From: Pneumocystis sp. 'macacae'
Lineage: Eukaryota; Ascomycota; Pneumocystomycetes; Pneumocystales; Pneumocystaceae
NCBI GenBank assembly: GCA_018127085.1
Contig: CM030734.1
Span: 186,001-250,000 of the forward strand
Direction of reading: 5' to 3'
DNA: 64,000 nt
Of the stretch, positions 14,978-25,936 are shown in pieces; the first letter of the stretch is position 1, and each line of letters begins with the position of its first letter. The translations under genes and the position numbers were made by a program. Under the pieces are notes generated by a model that saw only the letters and a list, made by a program, of their open reading frames with translations, was not told the origin of the DNA and searched no databases.

Positions 14978-15632
14978 ATGGTCTGTATTAACAGATAATT
15001 TTCAAAAGCACTAATATATATGTTTGTTAACATCTAAATAGTCTCTTGTTTTTCAGACAAATCTATTTCAACATATTCTTCGTTTGCTCAATACAAATGT
15101 AGATGGACGACAAAAAGTTATATTTGCACTAGTAAGCATTTTAAGCATTCATATGTCTCTTCTTAACTCAGAAAGACACAAATTAAGGGCGTTGGCCGTC
15201 GTTATGCTAGTCTAGTCTGTAAAAAGGCAGATATTGATACAAACAAAAGGTGAATAATATATGTGTGTTACAGGTTAATATATTGAGTCGATTTAGAGCA
15301 GGTGAATTGACAACGGATGAGTTGGAGCGAATTGTCACAATTATTCAGAACCCAATAGCTTACAAAATTCCAACATGGTTTCTTAATTCTCAGCGTGCAA
15401 TTACAGATGGGAAAAATTCTCAAGTACTTGCAAATCAACTTGATAACAAACTTCGTGAGGATCTTGAGCGTCTTAAGAAAATCAGAGCACACCGAGGGTT
15501 ACGCCATTTTTGGGGATTAAGAGTTAGAGGACAAGTATGTTCATACAGCAATTTTTATAGATTAATTCCGTATTTTAGCATACAAAAACTACTGGGCGAA
15601 AAGGAAAGACAGTAGGTGTTAGTAGAAAGTAG
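14978..15632 (+). CDS. RPS18: 40S ribosomal protein S18 (uS13)
   Basis: Conserved S18 text is visible across exons: [107 protein letters not shown] and a final GVSRK. uS13 sits in the 40S head and contacts the P-site tRNA region. The best start model has an exon consisting only of ATG (14978-14980), an intron 14981-15056 with a weak GTCTGT donor, and then TNLFQHIL. Further introns fall after the [12 protein letters not shown] exon and within the Lys-Arg of the RAGELTTD junction. The stop is TAG at 15630-15632. Confidence 0.92.
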
Positions 15633-15999
15633 TTTTCTGGCATTTTTTGCATTGTTAATAAAAATAATTGATCATTTATTTTTCTTATAATAAATATCTT
15701 AATCTTTTATTAATTTTGACATTTATATATATTCATCAGTATAAATTCCAATTAATTCGTCCAGATTGTTTATAATGTCATCCCTATTACGCATTTTATG
15801 CTTATTTTTATAAATATTTTTTTTTTTTTGAGATAAAAAAATCTTAGTATCTAAAGAAGATGCTAACGCTTGGAAAGATAATTTTAGTGAACCGAAAATG
15901 CCAGGAAAGGATTTCGGTAAAGGAAGTTTCGTAGAATGATAGTATCTAATTAAAAGTTAAAATACATATACATACATATACATATATAATAGATAAATC
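15633..15999. other. Intergenic region with a possible orphan exon at 15847-15939
   Basis: After an acceptor-like TCTTAG at 15842-15847 an open stretch reads SKEDANAWKDNF then SEPKMPGKDFGKGSFVE and stops at TGA. Its composition is protein-like and G+C-richer than the surrounding DNA. I could not find a convincing upstream exon with a start codon and do not recognise the peptide. It could be the last exon of a very small protein. Confidence 0.3.
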
Positions 16000-17128
16000 T
16001 CACGTTGTTGATATTGATGAATTTTTTATTTCAGAAATAGCCTTTTGATTTTTTTCACCTCTAAATATTTCCAACGAACTCTCAATTGGATTCCTCAATT
16101 TTAAACCTAAGCATCCAAATTTAGAGTCTTTTAGATTCACTTTTAAATATGACATTTTTCTATAAGAGTAAAAGTTTATTAAAGAAGCTATGTCTCTCAT
16201 GGAGATGGAATTTACCATAGAATGACAAGGTATTAATAGTGACTCAATTGCTGAAAAATGAAAAGCTGATGTATGCCATATAGAACTTGGATCAAATTCT
16301 TTAGAAACATAATCTGGTTTTTCATTTAAAATAAAAAATAGTGAAGATGTTTCATGCATCAACAACAACGCTTCAATATCATCATTAATTTTTGTATCTA
16401 TGGAAAACGTCCATATACATAATTTAGGTATTTCATCTCTAATAGAATCAAGAAATGAACATGCAAAACCCCCCCATCCATTATTAATTTCGCTAAAAAT
16501 AGTTAATCCCTGAATATTGTCGCATTCTTCAAGGAAAGGTCGGAAATGAGATTCAAATAAATCATTTTCTTTTGAAAGATCACGAAAAAGATCTTTGCCT
16601 TGATCAAATGCATAAAATGGACTAAAAGTTTCGTCATGAAGATCATATTGACACAATTGATTCAAAGAACGAGGATGGTATTTTGCCATATTATAATCAG
16701 ACCATGAAGTAATTGTTTCTGATGATAAAGTCTCTTTTAAATACGAATTTCCTAATAAGGATTGAAAAGGATGTGTAGGATATTTTGGAGTCTGGTAAAC
16801 TTCTATAGCTAGTTCATCTTTCCTTACAAAAATATTAAAGACTATAAATAAAAAATTAAAATGTTTACTCTTTTATATCTTCATTATATAATTGATATAA
16901 ATTCATATATTTACCAAGACTTCCAAAACCATTTCTTAAATCATAAATAAGAACACGGGGAGTAAAAATATCTTTTCCATATCTAGTAGAATGCAATCTA
17001 TACATAACATGATGATCAATCAATGATTCTTGTGTATTTTGTGTAAAATATGTTTCTTGAGCATTCCAAAAATGAGTTCCTAGATAATTTGCATGTCTCC
17101 CAAACTGAAGAACAATATTTTCTCTCAT
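16000..17128 (-). CDS. DML1: Misato/DML1 family, tubulin-like mitochondrial inheritance protein
   Basis: ATG at 17128 starts MRENIVLQFGRHANYLGTHFWNAQE, the Misato segment II tubulin-like N-terminus. It continues with PRVLIYDLRNGFGSLGKY and, in the second large exon, the tubulin/FtsZ-like middle region (GLTIFSEINNGWGGFACSFLD). Dml1/Misato proteins are needed for mitochondrial distribution and morphology. Two introns are inferred near 16800-16866 and further upstream. The stop is TGA at 16000-16002. The protein appears somewhat shorter than yeast Dml1. Confidence 0.85.
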
Positions 17129-18183
17129 AAAAACCCTTTCTTTATCTAAATATTTAATCTTTAAGAAAAAAGAATATTTGAATAAAAATATTTCAAATAT
17201 ATAGATTAGATATAAATAAAAACTGCAAATTATATTATAATAGTAATTTTTATAAATTCTAAAAATTCTTAAAAATACGAATACATTTTAAAAGTATTTT
17301 TTAACGTGTTATTTTTAAATAAAAAGTATTTTTTAAAAAAAATTTTTGGATTTTTAAAAGCGAATAATTTTATATTTGATAAAATTTAATTTTAAAAAAA
17401 AAAATCTAAAATATGGAACTTCTATTTTATTTATAAATTATAAATGCTAATTTAACATTTAAATTTTAAAAGCAACAATCAATTAATAAATTTGTATCTT
17501 ATATTTATTTATATTTTATTTATATTTAAATTAATTTTTTTATTATTTTTATTTTTCTGAAAGTTAGTTTTTTAATCTTTTTAATTAATTTTTAATATTT
17601 TTTTATATTTATTAATTTTCCAAAGATTCAATTTATAAATCTAGTTGATTTATCTTATTAAAACATACAATTTAATCATTCTTTTCATTTTTTTTAGCAT
17701 TTTTAGTAATTTTTTTGCATAAATATTTTTTACGTTATAATGTATTACATTTTTAAATATTTAGTTTTAAAGTATTTTTCTATAAAAATATTTTTAAAAT
17801 CTTTTCAACTCTATTTCACATTATTTCCTAAATTCTACATCAATCCAAAGTATATTGTCTTTTATTTTTAATATAATAATACATAAAATAATATTGTTTT
17901 GCAGAATTTAACAAAAAAATTTTACTAACATTCCATTTTAACATTTAAATCTCTGATTTTATTTTTTTACTAAAATCGTAAATACAATTTAAATTTAAAT
18001 AGTTTAGCCTTTAAAACAAAGATTCAACCTTTTTAATACTTAATATATGGTTTATAAATATTTTTAAATATAAAAATTATTTGATTGTTTTAAAATTTAG
18101 GGTTAGATAAAGATTTAAACATAATTTTTTAAAAATTAATTTTAAAAATTTATAGCAAAACTATTATTTTTATCAACAAAATA
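17129..18183. other. AT-rich divergent intergenic region with a telomere-like box
   Basis: Over 1 kb between divergent starts of DML1 and RPN13, mostly A/T runs. One TTAGGGTTAG motif at 18097-18106 lies about 80 bases before the RPN13 start. Nothing else stands out. Confidence 0.5.
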
Positions 18184-19368
18184 ATGTCAATGGCAAGTTC
18201 ATCGCTAAGAAATGATGAAAATGGTATAGAAGAATATATTGTTAGCTTTAAAGCAGGAAAAATGGTTCGAGAAAAGGGTTCTCTAGTGAAAGCTGACACG
18301 AGAAAAGGGTAAATACATTTATTTATTAAATAAATAAATTAATTTCTATCTATAGAATGGTCTTCATGAAAGTTGGGAATGATGATCTAGTTCATTTTTG
18401 TTGGAAAGATAGAGTTACGGGTGTTGTAGAAGATGTTTTTTTAAAAAAATAAGCAATTTCTATATTTTTAATTATTTTAGGATTTTATTATTTTTCCGGA
18501 TGAAACAGAATTTTTTCGTGTAAAAGAATGTCCAGGAAACAGAGTTTTTGCTCTTCAATTTAAATCTTCTATGCAAATTCATTTTTTTTGGATGCAAGAT
18601 CTTAAAAATGATAAAGATCAATATTATTTTGATAAAATTAATGAAATAATCAAAAGCAACACAACAAATGGTATAAAAAAACAAAAAAATCATACTTATT
18701 TAATCTAAATCTTTAAATCAGATATATTAGATTTTAATGAGCAAAGTACAAATTTAAAGACAGAAACACAATCTCTTAATGACAAAAGTAAGTTATTTGA
18801 ATTATATTAATTTTTTAAACATTTTAAATAAAGAATCTGATGAAAATATATTTTTAGACTATAATCAAGAAAATCTTGAAACAAACATACAAAATAATTT
18901 ACATATAAATACATCTGAAAATTATCCAACATTATCTGAACATTTTTCATCTTTAAGAACATTTTTATCTAACATTTCTGTTCCCAGTGATTTTTCAAAC
19001 GAATCATATATTTTAACTGATGTGTTAATGCCATCAGAAATAATTAACTTATTACAAAATAAATTTATTCAAAAAACATTATTTCCTAATCTTTCATCTA
19101 ATGTTCTTTCGCAAATTGTTGATCTTAATGAAAAAAATCTTGAAAATTTCATTTCAGAAACATGTTTTCAACAGGTAAATATTTTAAATAACTTTTTTTT
19201 TAACTTTTAAAGGAACTTCGCTCTCTTCATTATGCAATCTATCTAGGAAAAGTAGATTCTATTATTTCAAAGTTTTCGTCAAATAACTCTAGAACACTTA
19301 ATATGTTTTTTCGTGCAGTAATACAGTTAATTCAAAATACAGATCAAAAAATGGATACTACTGAATAA
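18184..19368 (+). CDS. RPN13: Proteasome ubiquitin receptor Rpn13/ADRM1
   Basis: ATG at 18184. The N-terminal Pru domain is clear: VSFKAGKMVREKGSLV, RKGMVFMKVGNDDLVHFCWKD, RVTGVVEDDFIIFPDETEF and QIHFFWMQDLKNDKDQYYF. A low-complexity linker follows, then a helical C-terminal DEUBAD domain (LTDVLMPSEIINLL ... LFPNLSSNVLSQIVDLNE ... LRSLHYAIYLGKVD). Rpn13 binds ubiquitin and Rpn2 through the Pru domain and activates Uch37/UCHL5 deubiquitinase through DEUBAD. S. cerevisiae Rpn13 lacks DEUBAD, so its presence here agrees with a fission-yeast-like lineage. Introns at about 18310, 18437, 18680 and 19175 are inferred; the second has a poor GTTTTT donor. The stop is TAA at 19366-19368. Confidence 0.93.
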
Positions 19369-20054
19369 TTTTTCAATAAAATTTTATATAATTATACAAT
19401 GGAAATATATTATGCTATTTTCTCATAAACTGTAAATGTAGTTTAGATTAATTTTCTAGTAATATAATTTTTATTTACAAAATTTTTTTAAAATTAATTC
19501 GTGATAATATAGGTTTTAAAATTAAAAATTCTAAAATAATCTAAACATTATTTTTTACTTATTTAATATATATTTCAATACTTATAAATTATGAAATGTA
19601 ACAACATACATTTGATCATATTTTAAATTTAAAATATCATGAAATCAATGTTTTTTCTAATATAAACTTGTAACAAAAAATAATCCATAATTTTTATTTA
19701 AAAATAAAAATACCTATAAATTCTACGAAATAATATGTTTTTTAGTTCAATTTTTTTATTTAATAAATATCTTTAAAATATAATAATTATTGGTTTTAAG
19801 AATAAAGTATATTTCGTTTTGAACTATACAGTAATTTTTATTCAAAATGTTTATAAAAAAAAACGAATGTATTATTTAAAACTCTTTTTTACTTATTATT
19901 AATGCTCTAAATTAATAAAAATTTAAATAACTATTTATCCTTAATTTTTCAATATTTATATTTATTTATTCTTATTTTCTAATTACTTAGATATATATCT
20001 TTAGATTCACTTATATAAAAGTATAAACTCATAAAACTACAAAATAAAAAACAG
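19369..20054. other. AT-rich intergenic region
   Basis: Between tandem genes RPN13 and CKB1. No feature seen; must contain the CKB1 promoter. Confidence 0.45.
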
Positions 20055-21072
20055 ATGAAAAATAATGAAGCAGATAAAATGGCAAACATTGTAGACGAAC
20101 TCTCAATAGAAGGGAGTAAAGAAACTAATTCTGATACTCCTGAAGTCAATACTTTCTATGGTTTTTTAGAACATGCTTTTTTCTTAACTAATATATTTAG
20201 AAAATTCCTTATCATCTAATGATTCAGAAACAATGACCTGGTAGTTCTTAAATATAATACTTCCTAGCATTAATTTCTTAGGATTTCATGGTGGTGTTCT
20301 CATGTAGGCCATGATTATTTTGCAGAAGTTTCAGAAGAGTTCATTGAAGATAACTTTAACTTAACAGGCCTCAGCACTCTTATTCCATTTTATAAGGAAG
20401 CTCTTGAAATGATATTGGATGTAGACTCTGGTATTTTGAAAACACTTAAGTATCAAAATAACTTTCTTGATAGAAAATACAGATGAACATGTGCGAGCAC
20501 CTGATCAAAATATCATAGAAAGTAGTGCAGAACTTTTATACGGGCTTATTCATCAAAGATATATAGTATCTAGATCTGGTTTACATGCAATGGTAAAATA
20601 AAATATTTTTTAAAAATTAAAACCAAGTTAAATTTCTTAGGCTGAAAAGTTTGAAATGGGACATTTTGGACATTGTCCAAGAGTATACTGCAATTCCACC
20701 TCAGTAGTACCTTGCGGAAGATCCGATCTCCCTGGTGTGGAAACAGTCAAGCTTTTCTGCCCTAATTGTTTAGATATTTATGTTCCTCCAAACTCTAGAT
20801 TTCAAAATATTGATGGTGCTTTTTTTGGAACAACATTCCCTCATCTGTTCTTTCAAACATATCCAGAATACAAACCAACTATTCCACGCAAATGTTTTCA
20901 TATTTACCAACCAAAAATATATGGATTTAGGATCTCTGAAAAAAGTAAATCAGGACCTCAAATGACATGGTTAAGAAAATTTTTGGGGAAAGCAGAACCA
21001 GGAAAAGAAAACATACTATTAGATGAAAAAAATGACGACAAGAAAACAGACAAAAATGAAGAATTTTCATGA
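20055..21072 (+). CDS. CKB1: Casein kinase 2 regulatory subunit beta
   Basis: ATG at 20055. Conserved parts in order: WISWWCSHVGHDYFAEV, EEFIEDNFNLTGL, ESSAELLYGLIHQRYIVSRSGL, and the zinc-binding region with CPRVYC and CPNC pairs that forms the beta-beta dimer. It continues with YVPPNSRFQNIDGAFFGTTFPHLFF and PKIYGFRISEKSKSG. A Lys/Glu/Asp-rich tail ends at TGA 21070-21072. CK2 beta holds two catalytic alpha subunits and directs substrate choice. Five introns are inferred. All four zinc Cys are present. Confidence 0.95.
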
Positions 21073-21760
21073 TATTTATTACATAATTCTTTCAATCTAA
21101 AAAAATAACTAAACCTAATATATGAAAAGATACAAATCGTAAAAAACATAAACTATATAAATACTCTTCCGTAATATTATGGATATTTAAAATATTTTCG
21201 ATTTTCTAGGATATTTCACATCAGATTAAACAATATATTTTTAAAGATATTTATTACATATACAATAATAAATTTTAAACATCTCTTTTAAATATACATA
21301 TTTATTAACAAGACTTTTATGATATTAGCAACTAACCCATACATATGCCTACTTTTTCAAAGCTAAATATATTTCTATTTCCGAATAAAATTTATATTTA
21401 GAATTAAAGCACATTTCATAATATTTATTATTTATAAAAAAATAAGAACACCACTTGTGCTTTTATTCACTTTTTTAACATTCAAAATTAAAAGTTCATA
21501 TTTTAAATATATATTAAGCTATACATAATTCCAAAAAATACAAAGGATTTATACGATTAAAGTACTTATCATATGTTAATTACGCTTATACGTTTTTTAA
21601 AAACCCAATATCGAAATTTATCATAACTAAAAATTAAATTGAGATTTTACTATTTATTATAACAATTCTTTCATACAACAACATATAAATATAGAAAATA
21701 GAAAATAATCACAAAAATTTATTTTCTCAATAAAGTCCTCTTTTTTATATTTATACCAAA
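21073..21760. other. AT-rich intergenic region
   Basis: Between tandem genes CKB1 and SFH1. No coding or RNA signal found. Confidence 0.45.
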
Positions 21761-23213
21761 ATGCTAAAACCATCTCAACCAGTTTTTGGAGTTATCACGA
21801 CTTATGCGTCACGTATAAGAACAGGAAATACTTCTCTTATTATTCCTATTCAAGGACAATCTGGATCTAGAACTACAGGAAGACTTTCTTCCCGTGGAAG
21901 CATCATATCATATGCAGAAAAAGACGATGATGATTGGGATCAAATAGTAGAAAATGGACAAGAAACATATACAGCAGATGCAGATGATAATGGGGACAAT
22001 AAAGGATATACAAACGGTCCTCCTCCAGATAGTGTTGTTAAAAGAAAACCAGCAGTGAAAACAAGACATATGTATAGGTAAACATTAAGATACAAACATT
22101 AAAATTGTTTTAACAATTTAGATCTGATGATCAAATGAAATTTGCAGCAGAAAACGAAGAAGTGTTGATTCCAATTAGATTGGATTTAGAGTTAGATAAT
22201 TATAGATTGAAAGATGTTTTTACATGGAACATGAATGGTATTTTTTTTTTTTTTAAAATTATATTAATCTTGATATAAAGAGGAACTAATCACACCTGAT
22301 CTATTTGCACAAATTATGTGTGCAGATCTGGATATACCAGCATCAATTTTTGCTCCACAAATTTCTTCTGCCATACGCACACAAATTGAAGAATATGCAC
22401 CAGTTGCAGAAATATCTTTACCTGAAAATAATGATTTGAGAGTGATTGTTAATCTATCTTTGCATTTGTCTAGGCATCTTCTGACAGACAAGTTCGAATG
22501 GGATTTAACCAGTTCTCTTACACCAGAGGTTTTTGCTGGTCAAGTATGCGCAGATTTAGGATTGAGCGGAGAATTTTACCCAGCTATTGCACATGCTATT
22601 CATGAGCATGTTCTTAGATTAAAAAAAGAAGCATGTGAAGGTGGTCTGCCCTTCGAACTAGATAATGATGCAGCATATGGTGCAGAGGCTGGTATCCGCG
22701 TTGAACAAGAAACGCTGGGAGCTAGTTGGGCACCTCATATTGAGATTCTTAGTAGAGAAGAAATAGAAAAAAGAGATGGGGATCGTGAACGCCAAGTTCG
22801 ACGGACTCGACGAGAAGCATCCCGTTTTGGTGTAGGAGCAATTTCTAATTTCGGTGAACGGAGAAGTGGACGAGATAAGCATGGACGAAGTTTAAGTCCA
22901 AATAGTAGAGGAACATCAGAACAATCAATACCAGCAGGCGTAAGCGGCGCACAAACATTATCTGATTAGTATGTTTATTTTTACAAACTATTTTACTAAT
23001 ATCTGATAGCGAGCGCACACGTTGGAGATGTTCTTATTGCCACTGCTCAGGTACTGGCACCTGGGCTGTCCGCCGAGGTCCTTCCGGTAACAAGGTAAAA
23101 AAATATGATTATTTCATTAATCTAAATATATTTAGACATTATGCAATCCTTGTGGTGTTGCTTATGCTAAAACAAATGAACTTCCTCTTTGGAGAAAAGG
23201 CCTTTTTCGCTAA
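21761..23213 (+). CDS. SFH1: SNF5/INI1-family chromatin remodeller subunit with C-terminal zinc finger (Sfh1 type)
   Basis: ATG at 21761. The SNF5 domain has two repeats: [20 protein letters not shown] ... [16 protein letters not shown], then [20 protein letters not shown] ... [21 protein letters not shown] charged Arg-rich linker follows. An in-frame TAG at 22967-22969 overlaps a splice donor. Removing intron 22969-23009 continues the protein with [19 protein letters not shown] and, after one more intron, LCNPCGVAY, a GATA-like zinc finger (C-X2-C ... C-X2-C). The stop is TAA at 23211-23213. Sfh1 is the SNF5 subunit of the RSC remodelling complex; the related Snf5 of SWI/SNF is the alternative. 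Confidence 0.88.
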
Positions 23214-23859
23214 AAATATTAATTTCAGATACATTTATTTTACAACGTATAACATTTACTTTTCTCATGACAATATTATATAATAAATTATTTCACAGAT
23301 TACTATACAACGGTTTAAAAACATTCCATCATCTAATATATAAGCAAAATATGTATATACATACAAAATTAACTCAACTTTTTTTCAAAATCGATAACAT
23401 CCCCTTTTTAAAATAAAAAAGGTAACTTACTAAAATAAAACTACATTTGTTTTAAAAATAATTTAGGGCTTGACTTTACTGATTATACTTTCTACACTTC
23501 ATTTAAACTATCTTTGATTTATTTTATTAGTGACATTTCTATACTAGTATATCTACTAGTCTGCGATTTAACCCTAAAAGGTTAATAGTCTATGCCTATT
23601 TTTGCAAAAAAGGTACCTATCACCACTGTGACATTTTTTGTAGTTACTCTAATTGCTGTGATCCGCTCTCTCTACACATCAAATCGATTAACATCTCTAA
23701 CACGTACCCTAGATCTATCTTACTGATCAATATTTTTTTTATTGATAAGCGTTCATATAGTAAGGACTATTATCTGTGAGGTCTTGCAGGGGTAAATAAG
23801 GTCTTATTCACATAATTGTCGTTAGAAACTGTTTTTTGTATAAAAACTGATAATTTTAG
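23214..23859. promoter_or_regulatory. Long leader/promoter interval of PTR2
   Basis: This gap is less AT-rich than its neighbours from about 23460 on. It holds one AACCCTAAA box near 23570 and a small hairpin (ATCAATA, T-loop, TATTGAT) near 23731-23752. TTTTAG directly before the PTR2 ATG suggests an acceptor of a 5' UTR intron. Confidence 0.35.
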
Positions 23860-25628
23860 ATGGAAGAACAGAATAAGAAAGAACTTGTAGAGAAATCTTA
23901 TGAAGATAACCCAGAAATTAGAGAACCTACAGAGGAAGAGATAAATACTCTACGACGGGTTTCGGATAAAATACCGTTCTCTGCATACCTCGTTGTTGCA
24001 ATAGAGTTTTGTGAACGATTTGCTTACTATGGATTAAGCAATCCTTTGCAAAACTGCATTCAATATTCACCAACAGATGAAATTCCGGGTGTCCTTGGGC
24101 TTAAACAGAGTGGTGCAACAGCGCTTAATAGTTTTTTTTCTTTCTGGGTTTATGTTACACCTATCGTTGGTGCAATTATTGCAGATCAATATTTAGGGCG
24201 ATATTGGACTATTCTTTGGTTTTCATGCATATATTTTGTAGGTCAGCTTGTTTTAATATTTACATCTTTACCATTTGTAATTGAACGTGGCTTGTCTCTT
24301 ACTGGAATGATCATAGCAATGATTATTATCGGATTGGGAACAGGTGGTATCAAAGCGAACGTCTCGCCTCTTGTTGCAGAACAGTATCATTTAGAAAAGC
24401 CGATAGTTAAGACGTTATCAACAAATGAACGCGTTATTGTTGATCACGATGTTACTATTCAGCGTATTTTCTTACTCTTTTACCTTTCAATTAATATGGG
24501 ATCATTTGGTGGCACTGCTACAATTTTCTTAGAGAAATATGTGGGTTTTTGGGCAGCGTTTTTGTTGCCAGCATGCGTATTTCTTGTTGGAATAGCAATT
24601 TTAATTACTGGTAAATCACGGTATACTTACCAAGCTCCAACAGGATCAGTTGTTTTAAATGCCATACGAGCGATGTATATTGCAGCTAAGAATGGATTTA
24701 GTCTTGAAAAAGCTAAGCCAAGTAAATCAAATGGAAAAGATAAATTATATTGGGATGATACATTTATTGATGAGCTTGGAATTACACTCGTTGCTTGCAA
24801 AATATTTATCTATTATCCAATTTATTGGGTCTCATATATTCAAATGGCTACAAATCTAATCTCTCAAGCAGGAACTATGCAGCTACATGGTGTTCCATCC
24901 GAACTAACACAACAAGTAAATCCATTAACACTGATTTTACTCATCCCTATTTTTAATTACTATATTTATCCAACTTTACGAAAATATGGTATCATGTTTC
25001 GTCCTATCACAAGAATTACTATGGGATTCTTTTTCGGATCAGTATCTATGGCATATACAGCTATTGTTCAAGCTAAAATCTACAACAGCCCTCCTTGCTA
25101 TAAGTATCCTGGGAAAATGAAATATTGCGATGCCATTACAAAAGAAGGTCAGCCCAATAATGTACATATAGCTAATCAAATTCCATCTTTCTTTTTTGTC
25201 GGCGTTTCGGAAATATTTGCATCAATTACAGGTTTAGAGTTAGTATAAATGTATTTCTTTTGTTACTATTGACATAATTAGATATGCATTTACTAAAGCA
25301 CCAGCTAACATGAAGTCATTTGTAATGTCATTATTTTTATTAACAAACACAGGTAAATGATATTAGATCTTTAATTTCATCATATATTTTAACACTTAAA
25401 TCAGGTGGTTCACTTATTCAAATGATGCTTACACCTCTTTCCAGGGATCCTATATTAGTTTGGCTATATACATATATTTCAATTATGATATTTATAGCTG
25501 GATGTATATTCTGGTTTTTATTTAGAAAATATAACAAAGTTGAGGATGAGATGAACTCTTTTCAAAGAAATATTAGGGTTTTAAGAGATCAGCAATTAAC
25601 CAGAACTAGATCTAATGAAATAGCGTAG
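23860..25628 (+). CDS. PTR2: Proton-coupled di/tripeptide transporter, POT/PTR2 family
   Basis: ATG at 23860. Signature motifs: IPFSAYLVVAIEFCERFAYYGL (the E-x-x-E-R-F substrate/proton region), GAIIADQYLGRYWTI and GLGTGGIKANVSPLVAEQY. Around 12 hydrophobic segments are distributed over the chain. A first long exon (about 460 residues) is followed by two introns: one with a GTTAGT donor near 25239 joins GLE to YAFTKAPANMKSFVM, the second near 25351-25404. The last segment (ILVWLYTYISIMIFIAGCIFWFLF) is transmembrane, then a basic tail. The substrate is inferred as small peptides from the host lung environment. A single large exon is unusual for this window. Confidence 0.95.
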
Positions 25629-25936
25629 TTTTGTTTAGAAAATTGATTTTTAATTCAAAATACATAGCCATTGTTCAATTTATATAGCTTATATAGCTCT
25701 ATCATTTCAAAAAATATTTAGCTTATCTATTGAATCTTATATTGATTTATAAATTAAAAATTCTTTATGAAATTAAAAACAGCTAGACATATTTTAAAAG
25801 ACTAATGAATAACTTTATTAAATGTTAAATATGCTTTTCATACGAAAAACAATGCATCCGAGATAAAACACTGTAAAATCCATAACTATACACTATTTAA
25901 AATATTAAAAATGTCAATATATGAAAAACATTATAA
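25629..25936. other. Short convergent intergenic region
   Basis: Between the PTR2 and VPS9 3' ends; AT-rich, no feature. Confidence 0.45.

Noticed and set aside
14300..15000. tRNA or snRNA gene in the gap before RPS18
   Set aside because: No T-loop consensus, A/B boxes or U6-like elements found; same result for the other intergenic regions scanned by eye.
18472..18693. 73-codon minus-strand frame
   Set aside because: Antisense to the RPN13 Pru-domain exon.
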